Source: CAXXOK01 sp001604115 | GTDB taxonomy: Bacteria; Bacillota; Clostridia; Christensenellales; Aristaeellaceae | Direction: 5' to 3' | Assembly (NCBI GenBank): GCA_034928535.1 | Contig: JAYFOV010000029.1 | Location: forward strand, 1 to 64,000 | DNA: 64,000 bases | Part shown: piece after piece, positions 1-7,752 of the stretch | Numbering within the stretch: the first letter of the stretch is position 1 | How the letters are laid out: every line of letters begins with the position of its first letter | The notes under the pieces: generated by a model | Database searches by the model: none | The model's input: the letters and a program-made list of their open reading frames with translations, nothing else | What the model was told of the DNA's origin: nothing | Position numbers and translations under genes: made by a program

Positions 1-1
1 C

Positions 2-169
2 GGTGTGTATCGCCGCACGTACCTTGCCCTGTACCGTGGCGTGACGGTCGGCGAGGTGTACCCCGCCGCCACGCCGGAACGGATCATGGACGAACTGGAT
101 GATCTGCTCGGACGGCAGTACCGTTCGCCAAAGTACTTCAACCATACCTGCCTTGCGCAGGAAGCATAG
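2..169 (+). CDS. C-terminal end of a prophage protein of unknown function
   Basis: An open frame enters from the left edge and ends in TAG at 167-169, giving about 55 residues. The piece is rich in Tyr and Arg near its start and has an acidic helix (ERIMDELDDLL) before a short basic tail. No family is recognised. It stops 12 bases before the next start codon, and the GGGAGGGC ribosome binding site of that gene lies in between, so it probably belongs to the same prophage operon. The start codon is outside the window. Confidence 0.5.
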   Translation, partial: GVYRRTYLALYRGVTVGEVYPAATPERIMDELDDLLGRQYRSPKYFNHTCLAQEA

Positions 170-181
170 GGAGGGCTATTC

Positions 182-760
182 ATGAAACGTATGGCAAACC
201 AAACCGTAGGCAGCCAGAAGCTGCCGCGCCCCCGCCGCTCGCTTACGGAGCGCTTCCTGCCGCTGTTCACGGACAAGGCGGTTGCCGTGGCTGCCCTGCT
301 GCTGGCGCTGGTGTTTGCCACCGTGCTGCTGAACACCGCCTCGGCGGAGGAAGCGCCCGTAACCAAGTACGTGCTGGTGGACGCGGGCAGCTGCCTGAAC
401 ATCCGTGAATTTCCCAAAGCCCACGCCAAAGTGATCATCCGCATGGAGCGCGGCGAAGAACTGCAGGTGAACAGCGTGAGTGCAACCGGCTGGGCGGATG
501 TGGTGCGCGCCGGTGACGGCGGCTACTGCCGCGTGGAGTACCTCTGTGATGATCTGCTGGATGCCGCGACCGATTATACTGCTGCCACCGATAAACTGCG
601 CATCCGTGCGCTGCCCAATGCCAAGGCCACCACCGTGAAGAAGCTGCGCAAGGGCGATGCGGTGTCTGTCGAAGCATTCCGCACGCTGGACGGCGTCCAG
701 TGGGCGCGGGTATCCGCAGGCTTCATCATGGCGGACTACCTGTCAGCAGGGGGTGCTTGA
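182..760 (+). CDS. Membrane-anchored bacterial SH3 domain protein of the prophage
   Basis: A 192-residue protein with a basic N-terminus, one hydrophobic membrane segment at about residues 32-53, and an outside part with two SH3b-like stretches (about 60-125 and 130-190). These show the usual LNIRE...A and LRIRALPNAKA entry motifs. SH3b domains bind cell-wall peptides or glycan, so the protein probably sits in the membrane facing the wall. Its position among early phage genes rather than in the lysis module is unusual. GGGAGGGC sits 7-8 bases before the chosen ATG. The next gene starts at 762, straight after this stop. The domain call is good; the role is unknown. Confidence 0.75.
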   Translation: MKRMANQTVGSQKLPRPRRSLTERFLPLFTDKAVAVAALLLALVFATVLLNTASAEEAPVTKYVLVDAGSCLNIREFPKAHAKVIIRMERGEELQVNSVSATGWADVVRAGDGGYCRVEYLCDDLLDAATDYTAATDKLRIRALPNAKATTVKKLRKGDAVSVEAFRTLDGVQWARVSAGFIMADYLSAGGA

Positions 761-761
761 T

Positions 762-980
762 ATGGCTTCATTCATCTGCATGGGCTGCGACCTATATAAA
801 CCGAAGAACCCCCGCCTGCTAAGCCGTGAGTGCGCGGCGTTTGCCACCTGCACCGAGTGCGACTGCTGCGGCGCCCGCATCCCGCCCCTGCCGCGCAATG
901 ACCCCAGCCGGTTTTCTCCTGCGGATATACAGGGCAAAAACACAGAACCGCAAGCGCTTGCGGAAGTGGAGGGATACTGA
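762..980 (+). CDS. Small cysteine-rich, zinc-finger-like prophage protein
   Basis: A 72-residue protein with CxxC pairs (CMGC near residue 7, CTEC near 30 followed by a CC), which suggests one or two metal-binding knuckles. It starts at the ATG just after the preceding stop, with GGGGG upstream, and ends one base before the next ATG, so translation is probably coupled. Longer forms of the frame starting at 657 overlap the SH3 gene and are not needed. The last residues (EPQALAEV) are encoded by a 25-bp sequence that recurs in the DUF3102 gene at 3657. No specific family is recognised. Confidence 0.6.
   Translation: MASFICMGCDLYKPKNPRLLSRECAAFATCTECDCCGARIPPLPRNDPSRFSPADIQGKNTEPQALAEVEGY
944..968 (+). 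repeat. 25-bp direct repeat with 16-bp palindrome, copy 1
   Basis: The 25 bases are identical to 3657-3681. Inside lies the perfect palindrome CCGCAAGCGCTTGCGG at 948-963. Both copies are read in the same frame and encode EPQALAEV, one at the end of a protein and one inside another. Confidence 0.85.
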
Positions 981-981
981 C

Positions 982-1326
982 ATGCCGATGGTGATGGATA
1001 TCGTCCGCGATGGCATGGCGACAGGGCGCGGTCGCAGCCTGAACCTGCTGGGCGAGCTGCTTACCGAGTGGCTGCTCGCACACAAAACAGAAGCCGAAAA
1101 GCTGGTCGAAGAAAAGACCTTGACCGGCGCGATGCAGGCGATCATGGAAGCCGCCCGCAAGCAGGGCGGCAGCTGGGCCGCGGTGGACGATCAGGAGGCG
1201 CTGCACATCGCGCTGGCGTACTTCGGCATCACGCTCGCCGAGGATGCCGCCCCTGTGGGCCGCGTGACCGGCACCATTCCTGCCATGCCGAGCGCGCTCG
1301 ACCTGGACGCGCTGCTGGGAGGCTAA
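982..1326 (+). CDS. PcfK-like protein
   Basis: A 114-residue mostly helical protein directly upstream of a PcfJ-like gene. The middle part (GAMQAIMEAARKQG, then DQEALHIALAYFGI) resembles PcfK-like proteins, which travel with PcfJ in conjugative plasmids and phages. Known from the family: the anti-CRISPR AcrIIA9 is PcfK-like, but most members have no assigned function. ATG 982 follows the previous stop by one base; the GGAGGG at 969-974 serves as ribosome binding site. The family call rests on the partner gene plus a moderate sequence resemblance. Confidence 0.6.
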   Translation: MPMVMDIVRDGMATGRGRSLNLLGELLTEWLLAHKTEAEKLVEEKTLTGAMQAIMEAARKQGGSWAAVDDQEALHIALAYFGITLAEDAAPVGRVTGTIPAMPSALDLDALLGG

Positions 1327-1330
1327 GGGT

Positions 1331-2911
1331 ATGGCGGCCATGAAATGGGATGAAGCCTTACGGCACGTTGTAACATTGCTGCCCGAAACCGTGCGCCCGA
1401 ATGCCCTTGCGCGGCTCCACCACTTTATCTGGATCACCGGCAAGCAGGGCCACCGGCGCGGCTACTGTACCGCCTGCCTGACGGAGATACCGGTCGGCGA
1501 AGAAGCGCACAAGCAGGCGGGTACCTGCCCGCATTGCGGGCGGGATATCCAGTACCGCTGGCTGCGGTACGCCCGCGCCAAGCTGACAGAGCACGTGTTC
1601 CTGATCCAGTATCGGAAGAGCCTGCTGGAAAGTGACGCCCTCGTGTGCGTGGGTTATGACATCGCCGCAGACTGGAGCCAGATGACCGAATCCAGCATGC
1701 AGGCCGGTGCCGACCGGCTGCCGGTGAAGATCACGCCCGCCGAGGTCTGCGTTTTCCGCTACGGCATCGGCGGCACACGCTTCCAGCGTGACTACTACCT
1801 TAGCCGCAGCGATGGCCGCGATATCTTCTTTCAGACCCGCAACTGCACCAGCGGCTATAAACCGGATTCCCCCTACCGCATCCAGCTCGACCTTCCGGCG
1901 CTTAACGAAGCGATCCAGGGCACCAGCTTCGCACGGGTACTGGCCGTGCCCAGCCTGCAGCAAAGCGGCGTGCTGAAATGGTATGCGGACTTCATCACCC
2001 TGCTGGACCGCCTCGCCGCTTACCCCACGCTGGAGTATCTCTACAAGATGGGCTATACCGCCCTTGCCAATGCCGTGGTCGCTCGTGTCGCGGGCAACCT
2101 GATCAAGCGGCGCGGCACCGGCCCGTGCGATGTGCTCCGCCTCACACAAGCGCAATGGTCGGAGGTTCGCGCCAGGCAGCTGCCGATCACCCACACGTTT
2201 CTGCGGATGGCCCGGTTCGTGCAGGAGCATCACCTGACCGTGCCCATGGAGCGGTACGAAGCCGTGTATGCAAGGATCAGCAGCAGCTGGTGCTGGAACG
2301 GTACCCGCAACGAATCCGCGTTCAGCGCGATCACAAAGAAATTTCCGGGCACAGACATGAACGGTCTGCTTCACTACTGCGATCACCGGAAGATCGAGCT
2401 TTCCCTCTACCACGACTACCTTGGTCAGCTGCAGGCGCTGGGCATGGACCTGCAGTGCGACCTGCACCGATATCCCAAAGACTTTCACGCCCAGCACGCG
2501 GAATTGAGCCAGCGCGTCCGCATCCAGCGGGATGAAGAGAAAGCGGCGCAGCTCAAGGCATTCGTGGCTACCCTAGACCGATACTGTTACCGCGCGCATG
2601 GCCTGCTGCTCCGCCCCCTGGCGGATACCGCCGAGGTGATTAGGGAGGGCACGGCGCTGCACCATTGCGTGGGCAGCTATGCCCAGCGGTATGCCGAGGG
2701 GAAGACGGTGCTCTGTTGCCTGCGGCGCACCAATGCACCTGAAGTGCCACTCTATACCGTGGAGTTTACCCCTGCCGGGAAACGCGTGCAGTGCCGCGGC
2801 GACCACAACCAGACCGCCAGGGAAGACGAGCCGGTGCTGGAACAGTTCTGGGCAGCCTTTGAACGCTACTGCCAAAAACGCGCCGCCAAGGCGGAAAGGA
2901 AAACCGCATGA
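1331..2911 (+). CDS. PcfJ-like protein with N-terminal zinc ribbon
   Basis: A 526-residue protein. Residues 46/49/66/69 form a CxxC...CPHC zinc ribbon. The C-terminal third carries the PcfJ signature, a conserved HHCVGSYAQRYAEGK block near residue 445, followed by a strand-rich region and a helical end. PcfJ-like proteins occur in phages and conjugative elements beside PcfK; their biochemical role is not established. The gene starts 4 bases after the PcfK-like stop, with GGGAGG in front, and its stop overlaps the next ATG by four bases, so the three genes are translationally linked. Confidence 0.8.
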   Translation: MAAMKWDEALRHVVTLLPETVRPNALARLHHFIWITGKQGHRRGYCTACLTEIPVGEEAHKQAGTCPHCGRDIQYRWLRYARAKLTEHVFLIQYRKSLLESDALVCVGYDIAADWSQMTESSMQAGADRLPVKITPAEVCVFRYGIGGTRFQRDYYLSRSDGRDIFFQTRNCTSGYKPDSPYRIQLDLPALNEAIQGTSFARVLAVPSLQQSGVLKWYADFITLLDRLAAYPTLEYLYKMGYTALANAVVARVAGNLIKRRGTGPCDVLRLTQAQWSEVRARQLPITHTFLRMARFVQEHHLTVPMERYEAVYARISSSWCWNGTRNESAFSAITKKFPGTDMNGLLHYCDHRKIELSLYHDYLGQLQALGMDLQCDLHRYPKDFHAQHAELSQRVRIQRDEEKAAQLKAFVATLDRYCYRAHGLLLRPLADTAEVIREGTALHHCVGSYAQRYAEGKTVLCCLRRTNAPEVPLYTVEFTPAGKRVQCRGDHNQTAREDEPVLEQFWAAFERYCQKRAAKAERKTA

Positions 2912-3978
2912 GTGAGCTGACGAATCCTACTCCCGAAATCCCTACCAAACTCGCCGCGTCCGCCGTCCGCACGGCGGACGTGATCGCATCCGAGATCATC
3001 GGCATCAAGGAAGCCGCCCGCAGGACCATGCAAACCATCGCGACCGGCGCGGCGGTCGAGATCGGAAAACGGCTCAAGGAGGCCAAGGCACTGGTGCCCT
3101 ACGGCGCGTGGGGCGAATGGCTGCGCGTACACGTGGATTACTCCGAGCGCACCGCGCAAAACCTGCTGCGCATCGCCGAGGAAAGCGCCAAGGGCAGCTT
3201 TGAGGCGCTGCTAGGGCTGAACTATACGCAGGCGGTGCAGCTGATCGGCCTGCCGGTCGCCGACCGCGAAGCGTTGCTTGCGGAGAATGAAGTCGGTGAT
3301 ATGAGCACCCGCGAGCTGCAGGAACTGGTGGACCGCTACAGGCAGGAGGCCGCCGATCAGCAGCAGACAATCGCAGGGCTGATGGCGGAGAAAACCGCCG
3401 TGGAAGACGAATGCGAAGCGACGCGGCAGGAGATGATCCGCATAAGCACCGAGGCAGCCGCGGCCAGAAGCGCATTGGAAGGGGCAGAAGTCGCCGGTCA
3501 CTACGCGAAAACCGACCGAGAAACCGCCGCTGCCAACGAAAAGAAGGCACGGGAGCGCGCAGAGGCTGCGGAGAAAAAAGCAGCCATGCTTGAAAAGCAG
3601 ATCGCAAGGTATGAGGATGAGCTCCAAAACTTCCGCGACCGGCAGACAGAAATCCAAGAACCGCAAGCGCTTGCGGAAGTGAAGGCCACGGTCGTTGAGG
3701 TGATCGCGCCCACGGTGCAGGATGAGCCGGTTGCCCTGCGCGAGCGGGAGCGCCAGCGGCTGGCCAGCGAGGCCACCGCCGCCGAGGCCATGAAGCGGGA
3801 AGGCGCGGAATATACCTTCCGCGTGCTCTATGAGCAGTTCACCGGCCAGTTTGGCAAGCTGACCCAGGGCATTGGTCAGATGTCGCCGGAGAATCAGGCA
3901 AAGTACAGCGAGGCGCTGCGTAAGGCCATGAACACGATGCTCGGGCTGCTCCCGGGCCAAGAGGAGGCCAAACCATGA
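2908..3978 (+). CDS. DUF3102 domain protein with long coiled coil
   Basis: A 356-residue protein. Residues about 35-150 match DUF3102 (KRLKEAKALVPYGAWGEW, then a helix-rich stretch ending ADREALLAENEVGDMSTREL), a family common in phages and plasmids. Residues about 150-245 form a Glu/Lys/Ala-rich coiled coil. The C-terminus is helical again. The ATG overlaps the PcfJ stop (ATGA). Residues encoded around 3657-3681 (EPQALAEV) repeat those at the end of the protein at 762-980. A DNA-binding or replication-accessory role is often suggested for the family but is not proven. Confidence 0.8.
   Translation: MSELTNPTPEIPTKLAASAVRTADVIASEIIGIKEAARRTMQTIATGAAVEIGKRLKEAKALVPYGAWGEWLRVHVDYSERTAQNLLRIAEESAKGSFEALLGLNYTQAVQLIGLPVADREALLAENEVGDMSTRELQELVDRYRQEAADQQQTIAGLMAEKTAVEDECEATRQEMIRISTEAAAARSALEGAEVAGHYAKTDRETAAANEKKARERAEAAEKKAAMLEKQIARYEDELQNFRDRQTEIQEPQALAEVKATVVEVIAPTVQDEPVALRERERQRLASEATAAEAMKREGAEYTFRVLYEQFTGQFGKLTQGIGQMSPENQAKYSEALRKAMNTMLGLLPGQEEAKP
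3657..3681 (+). repeat. 25-bp direct repeat with 16-bp palindrome, copy 2
   Basis: Identical to 944-968; the palindrome occupies 3661-3676. It lies in frame inside the DUF3102 gene at the junction between the coiled coil and the C-terminal domain. Confidence 0.85.
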
Positions 3979-4175
3979 GCCACACCGTCCCCAACGCCCG
4001 CCCGGCCACCCTCCGGAAACCTGGCCTGCTGATCCTGACCCGCGCGGAGTGCTCCTACAACCTGTGGGGCTACCTGTGCGATCGGTACGGGGTCAACCCC
4101 TCGGTCACCACGCAACTCATGTTGACCCCGCCGGAGACAGCGGAGGCGCATACGAAAGGAGCTGCCCATTCATGA
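3975..4175 (+). CDS. Small prophage protein of unknown function
   Basis: A 66-residue protein whose ATG overlaps the DUF3102 stop (ATGA) and whose own TGA overlaps the next ATG (4172), which is good evidence that it is translated in the operon. The middle (ECSYNLWGYLCDRYGV) contains two Cys and aromatic residues; no membrane segment or known domain is seen. Confidence 0.6.
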   Translation: MSHTVPNARPATLRKPGLLILTRAECSYNLWGYLCDRYGVNPSVTTQLMLTPPETAEAHTKGAAHS

Positions 4176-4789
4176 AGATCAAGGCTGTGGCCCGGCTCGC
4201 CAGTGAGGCGAAAGCCCTCACGCTGCTCAAGGACGGAAGCCGCCAGCACATCGCCGTCGCGAGTGCGATCTACCCGCTGGACGGCCTGCCGCCCGTAGAC
4301 GAAGAGACCATCCTTGCGGTGTTGGACGTACCGGTCGGCGACCGGGTCGATTACCAGATACTGACTGGCCCTGCTGCCCCGTTCCATGACATGCTGGAAG
4401 ATAACCTCGACTACGACCTTCCCGCGCAGCTGACCGACATGCTGGTGAGCGTAAGCGGCGAAACCCTGCGCCCGCTCTACTCGCCGCTGGGGCTGCTGTG
4501 CATCCGGGAAGCGGAGCGCAAGCCCATTTCGGACAGTGCCAAGACCGCCGCTTATTTCGTGCGCACGGTGGGCAGCGCCCCTGTGGTGATCGTCAAGAAC
4601 GGCTTCCAGTGCATCGCCTGCATCCGTCCCTGTACCGCCTGGGCGCAGGACAACGCCTGCGAATGGCTGCGTGACCTGGCCCGCCACGCGGCGCGCTTGA
4701 ACCACCAGCTGCACTTGCTGGACGAACAGGATAAGCGCTACGGCAGCGCGATTTTGGAGGAAAATGCCCATGAACCGATCGATGACTGA
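4172..4789 (+). CDS. Conserved-type prophage protein of unknown function
   Basis: A 205-residue soluble protein starting at ATG 4172 with AAAGGAG about 10 bases upstream; a longer frame from 4049 would overlap the previous gene completely and is rejected. The first 60 residues (KIKAVARLASEAK, then IAVASAIYPLDGLP) resemble a hypothetical protein type often met in clostridial prophages. Two CxxC-like positions (CIACIRPC) lie near residue 155. No function can be assigned. The 3' end overlaps the MazG-like gene by 20 bases. Confidence 0.65.
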   Translation: MKIKAVARLASEAKALTLLKDGSRQHIAVASAIYPLDGLPPVDEETILAVLDVPVGDRVDYQILTGPAAPFHDMLEDNLDYDLPAQLTDMLVSVSGETLRPLYSPLGLLCIREAERKPISDSAKTAAYFVRTVGSAPVVIVKNGFQCIACIRPCTAWAQDNACEWLRDLARHAARLNHQLHLLDEQDKRYGSAILEENAHEPIDD

Positions 4790-5432
4790 TATCCCAGACA
4801 CCGCACTTCTTCCCGACTGGAACCAACTGGCGGAGGAAGTCCACGCCTGCGCCGTTGCCCATGGCTGGTATGAGCAGGCTCCCTCCATGACCGCTGTGCT
4901 TACAAACATCCACGCAGAATTTTCGGAAGCATGGGAAGCATTCCGCGATCATCGGCCCATGCTCTGGCACGCTTGTGGTTTGAATGAAGCAGATACCCTG
5001 TGTACAGGTTGCACGACCGGTTGCACACAGATGAGTGTCAAGCCGGAAGGCATCGCCATCGAACTGGCAGACGCCGTCCTCCGGATGCTGGATACCTGCG
5101 GTTTTGAGCAACTGGATATCGCCGCCGCCTTGGAGCAGATGCCCGCCCTTCTGTGCAGCCATGCCCGCGCGTTCCTGCGGCAGGAGAACACCAACGTGCC
5201 CCTTGCCGACCTGCTGGCATACCTTCATGAAGTGATCTCCTGCGCGCACGTGGAGTACCGCGTGGCAACGGGCAAAGCCAACTGCAACACCGAGAGCTTC
5301 TTTGCCGAGTGTATCCTGCTGATCAGCGACTACATCCGCCGCCACAGCGATACCACGCTCGCAGAATGCATCCAGTTCAAGCACGCATATAACCTAACCC
5401 GCCCCTACCGGCACGGCGGCAAGGCGGTTTGA
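4770..5432 (+). CDS. MazG-like nucleotide pyrophosphohydrolase
   Basis: A 220-residue all-helical protein with the MazG metal-binding pattern: HAEFSEAWEAFR near residue 45 and ELADAVLRMLD near residue 95, giving the ExxE...ExxD set that binds Mg2+ in NTP and dNTP pyrophosphatases. Phage MazG proteins are thought to adjust nucleotide or alarmone pools during infection. The GGAGG at 4756-4760 is 3 bases from ATG 4764 but 9 from ATG 4770, so 4770 is preferred. It ends the early module; almost 900 bases without a confident gene follow. Confidence 0.75.
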   Translation: MNRSMTDIPDTALLPDWNQLAEEVHACAVAHGWYEQAPSMTAVLTNIHAEFSEAWEAFRDHRPMLWHACGLNEADTLCTGCTTGCTQMSVKPEGIAIELADAVLRMLDTCGFEQLDIAAALEQMPALLCSHARAFLRQENTNVPLADLLAYLHEVISCAHVEYRVATGKANCNTESFFAECILLISDYIRRHSDTTLAECIQFKHAYNLTRPYRHGGKAV

Positions 5433-5657
5433 CCCAACAGGGCGCTGCTGATCGCACAGGTCGGCAGCGCCAAGGCATAGCCAAATAAACACACGCAGGG
5501 CGGTATCCAGCATTTTCCATAGCGGATGCTGCCTATCCTCCCACAAGCCTGTAGGCTTGGTAAGCGGCCTTGTAATAGGTATTAGATTTGCAGCGATGGA
5601 GGTCATGAGGGGATGTTCCCTTCATCGGGATGATTCTTCTCATCAGGTCAATCCATC

Positions 5658-5755
5658 AGGCGGCGCAGCCGCCTACCGCGCCCGCAGGCGCGAGCAGGGG
5701 TCCTTGATGGGGTCTGGGGCCGCAGCCCCAGCGGGGTGGGGGGCAGCGCCCCCCA
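5658..5755. repeat. Array of four consecutive GC-rich stem-loops
   Basis: Four perfect hairpins follow each other with tiny loops: 5658-5674 (7-bp stem, loop GCA), 5677-5692 (6 bp, loop CGCA), 5714-5731 (7 bp, loop CGCA) and 5737-5755 (8 bp, loop AGC). They lie directly upstream of a small reading frame with a good ribosome binding site. The shape recalls dispersed palindromic elements of GC-rich bacteria rather than a terminator, as there is no T-run. Confidence 0.75.
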
Positions 5756-5776
5756 AGTACGGGCAGGAGGGAAAGC

Positions 5777-5911
5777 ATGATGTATTCGGCAGAGGATTGG
5801 CTGGAACTGATGGGCATAGAAGTCAGGGATGCTGGTGAACTGCTTCCGCCTCGGGATATCCGGCCCAGCGGAAAGGTGCTGCTGTACCGGACAAAGACCA
5901 TGCCTGTGTGA
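5777..5911 (+). CDS. Possible small prophage protein, perhaps frameshifted
   Basis: A 44-residue frame with GGCAGGAGGG at 5763-5772 just before ATG 5777, the best ribosome binding site in this stretch. It starts MMYSAEDWLELMG and stops at TGA 5909. The frame one base on stays open from upstream through 6215, so one frameshift could join this start to the downstream frame at 5967. No family is recognised. Confidence 0.4.
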   Translation: MMYSAEDWLELMGIEVRDAGELLPPRDIRPSGKVLLYRTKTMPV

Positions 5912-5966
5912 CCTGGAGCGGCGCCCACTGCGCGATGTAGCACGGGTATGTGGACTCCCCTTGAAC

Positions 5967-6215
5967 ATGGCAAAAAACACCCGAAAAAAGGGGCAAAACG
6001 CCCTGTTTTTTGACAGAAACCTGCGTGCGCTGACCACCGAGGAAAAGCTGGACAAAACGACCAACTGGCACCAACATGTGGGCGTAGCAAACTACCGCAG
6101 CACTTGGGTTTCCAGCACCGAGGCGCTGGTGTTCTGGCGAGAGGAAAGGCGCCGGTTGCTCACGGAAACAGACACACGAAGGGGACTTCTTTCAGGTGCT
6201 GATAACAGCATTTGA
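5967..6215 (+). CDS. Possible small basic prophage protein
   Basis: An 82-residue frame starting MAKNTRKKGQ and rich in Arg, Lys and Trp. No good ribosome binding site precedes ATG 5967, and the frame is open upstream to 5829, so it may be the end of a broken longer gene. No domain is recognised. Confidence 0.35.
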   Translation: MAKNTRKKGQNALFFDRNLRALTTEEKLDKTTNWHQHVGVANYRSTWVSSTEALVFWREERRRLLTETDTRRGLLSGADNSI

Positions 6216-6466
6216 AAAGGGGGCCCCCCCTTATGCCGTCTGGGTTTCTGGGGGATTGCCGACCGGAGGGGGGAGGCTCTTCCCTCCAAGACGAAAAAAA
6301 GGAAAAGGGGGGTAAGCCCGTGAAGCCTTATGAACTCAAGGTGTAGTGGTAAGATAAACCTGGACACGGAGGGGGTAGAAATTGGACACGACAAGGTGGT
6401 ATTCTGAACAGAAGAAACCAAGCCGTGGACAACGATTATCCTCGCAAGTGGACAGGAGGTTGCCAG

Positions 6467-6829
6467 ATGAAGTACACCAAGCAAGAACGATTGGACATCG
6501 GCCGGCGAATATATAATGGTGAGATCAGCCGGTTTGAAGCGGCTGAAGAATACAATGTCGGTGAAGACACGGCCAGAGATTATTTGCGTCTTTATAAGGC
6601 CGAGAATCACCTTCCCGACAAACGTAATATCAGGCGTTTCGGCAGCCTCAGTAAAGCAATCGACGGTTCTTCTCAACTGGAAAGTTATGAATTGATGACC
6701 AAAGAAGAACTGATTCACGAGCTTGTGAAAGCGAAAATCGCAGAAGCACGGCTAAAAAAAGGATACGAGGTGAAGGGAGATGGTGCCCAGAAGGAATATA
6801 TTCCTTTCGGCAACAAGAGTACCAAGTGA
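6467..6829 (+). CDS. IS3-family OrfA (helix-turn-helix protein)
   Basis: A 120-residue protein with an N-terminal helix-turn-helix (KYTKQERLDIGRRIYNGEIS then a second helix pair around VGEDTARDYLRLY) that binds the IS ends, and a C-terminal helical part for dimerisation. AGGAGGT at 6454-6460 selects ATG 6467. An A7 run at 6754-6760 (A_AAA_AAA followed by G) lies where IS3 elements shift -1 to make OrfAB; from there the -1 frame is open into orfB. The OrfA stop overlaps the orfB GTG. Confidence 0.85.
   Translation: MKYTKQERLDIGRRIYNGEISRFEAAEEYNVGEDTARDYLRLYKAENHLPDKRNIRRFGSLSKAIDGSSQLESYELMTKEELIHELVKAKIAEARLKKGYEVKGDGAQKEYIPFGNKSTK
6754..6760 (+). promoter_or_regulatory. A7 slippery site for -1 frameshift (OrfAB)
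   Basis: Seven A residues lie in the phase A_AAA_AAA of the orfA frame. The -1 frame has no stop between here and orfB, so a -1 slip gives an OrfAB fusion transposase, as known for IS3 elements. Confidence 0.65.
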
Positions 6830-7692
6830 TTATGGAAATGTCCGGAATATTTCCCGTAAAGCTGCTATGCGAAATGATGGGTATACCACGAAGCAGTTTC
6901 TACAACTGGAGGGAACATCTGTCCAATCCGTCGAGACGGACCCAAACGCTTGTCAGATATATACTGCTGTTTCAGGAGTATCATCTGAAATATCCATCAC
7001 ATGGCTATCGGTGGCTAAATGCAAAGATTCGCCTGGATACAGGTCTGATCATGTCGGATCCATATGCATATAAGTGTTGTAAGGCAACCGGTATCAAGAG
7101 TGAAGCAAGGCATTACAAATATAGAAAGCCGGGCAAGCTTTACAGGGTATTCCCCAATCTGCTTATGTCGGAGATGAATATTGACGGCCCGCTGCAGTGC
7201 ATCGTGAGCGATATGACAGCGTTTTACGTAAAGGGCATCTATTACGAGTTGACCCTGTATATGGATCTTTGGAACAACGAGATCCTCAGCTATTCGCTGT
7301 CGTCCAAACGCGGTGACCGGATGACCTACATCAGCGGCCTGAATGATCTGTTAGCCCTTAAGGCGAAGTACCCGGAATACAAAATGGTGCTGCATTCTGA
7401 TCAAGGTTCCGTGTACGCTTCAAAGAGCTTCAACGAACTTCTGCCCATGTACAGCGTTGTTCATTCCATGTCCCGCGCGGGGACACCGACAGACAATGCG
7501 GCAATGGAGGCGATCAATGGTTGGATCAAGGCTGAAATGTTTATGGATTTTCATGTGACGGGCGACGGAAATATAGATCAGGAAGTCGATGCCTACGTCG
7601 TTTTCTTCAACGAACAACGCCCGGCATACTCCTTGAACTATCTGACGCCGCGGCAATACCGGGAACGCTATGCTCCGCAGGCTTGCTGGTAG
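6826..7692 (+). CDS. IS3-family transposase OrfB (DDE integrase)
   Basis: A 288-residue rve-type catalytic protein. The N-terminal part (MMGIPRSSFYNWRE) is the usual OrfB helix. The DDE residues are D129 (IVSDMTAFY), D192 (HSDQGSVY) and E228 (AAMEAINGW), with the D(35)E spacing of the IS3 family. The C-terminal YLTPRQYRERY motif is also typical. It is in the -1 frame relative to orfA; independent initiation could use GTG 6826 or ATG 6832. The gene looks full length and intact. Confidence 0.92.
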   Translation: MIMEMSGIFPVKLLCEMMGIPRSSFYNWREHLSNPSRRTQTLVRYILLFQEYHLKYPSHGYRWLNAKIRLDTGLIMSDPYAYKCCKATGIKSEARHYKYRKPGKLYRVFPNLLMSEMNIDGPLQCIVSDMTAFYVKGIYYELTLYMDLWNNEILSYSLSSKRGDRMTYISGLNDLLALKAKYPEYKMVLHSDQGSVYASKSFNELLPMYSVVHSMSRAGTPTDNAAMEAINGWIKAEMFMDFHVTGDGNIDQEVDAYVVFFNEQRPAYSLNYLTPRQYRERYAPQACW

Positions 7693-7752
7693 ATTCTGAG
7701 CCGGAGGCTTTGCCGCGCATTCCGCAGCGCAGCCACCGCCCAAGGCGGCTTG

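Larger units (their letters stand above)
5433..6319 (+). other. Gene-poor stretch between MazG-like and methylase genes
   Basis: About 890 bases hold only small doubtful reading frames (5777-5911 and 5967-6215) and several GC-rich hairpins. Between 5433 and 5640 nothing coding is visible. Near 6220-6310 there are G- and C-runs and short hairpins directly before the methylase ribosome binding site. In related phages small HNH or regulator genes often sit here; none is recognisable, so this may be decayed sequence. Confidence 0.5.

Noticed and set aside
5648..6064. 138-codon minus-strand frame in the gene-poor prophage stretch
   Set aside because: It runs over the hairpin array, is Arg/Pro-rich and has no ribosome binding site.
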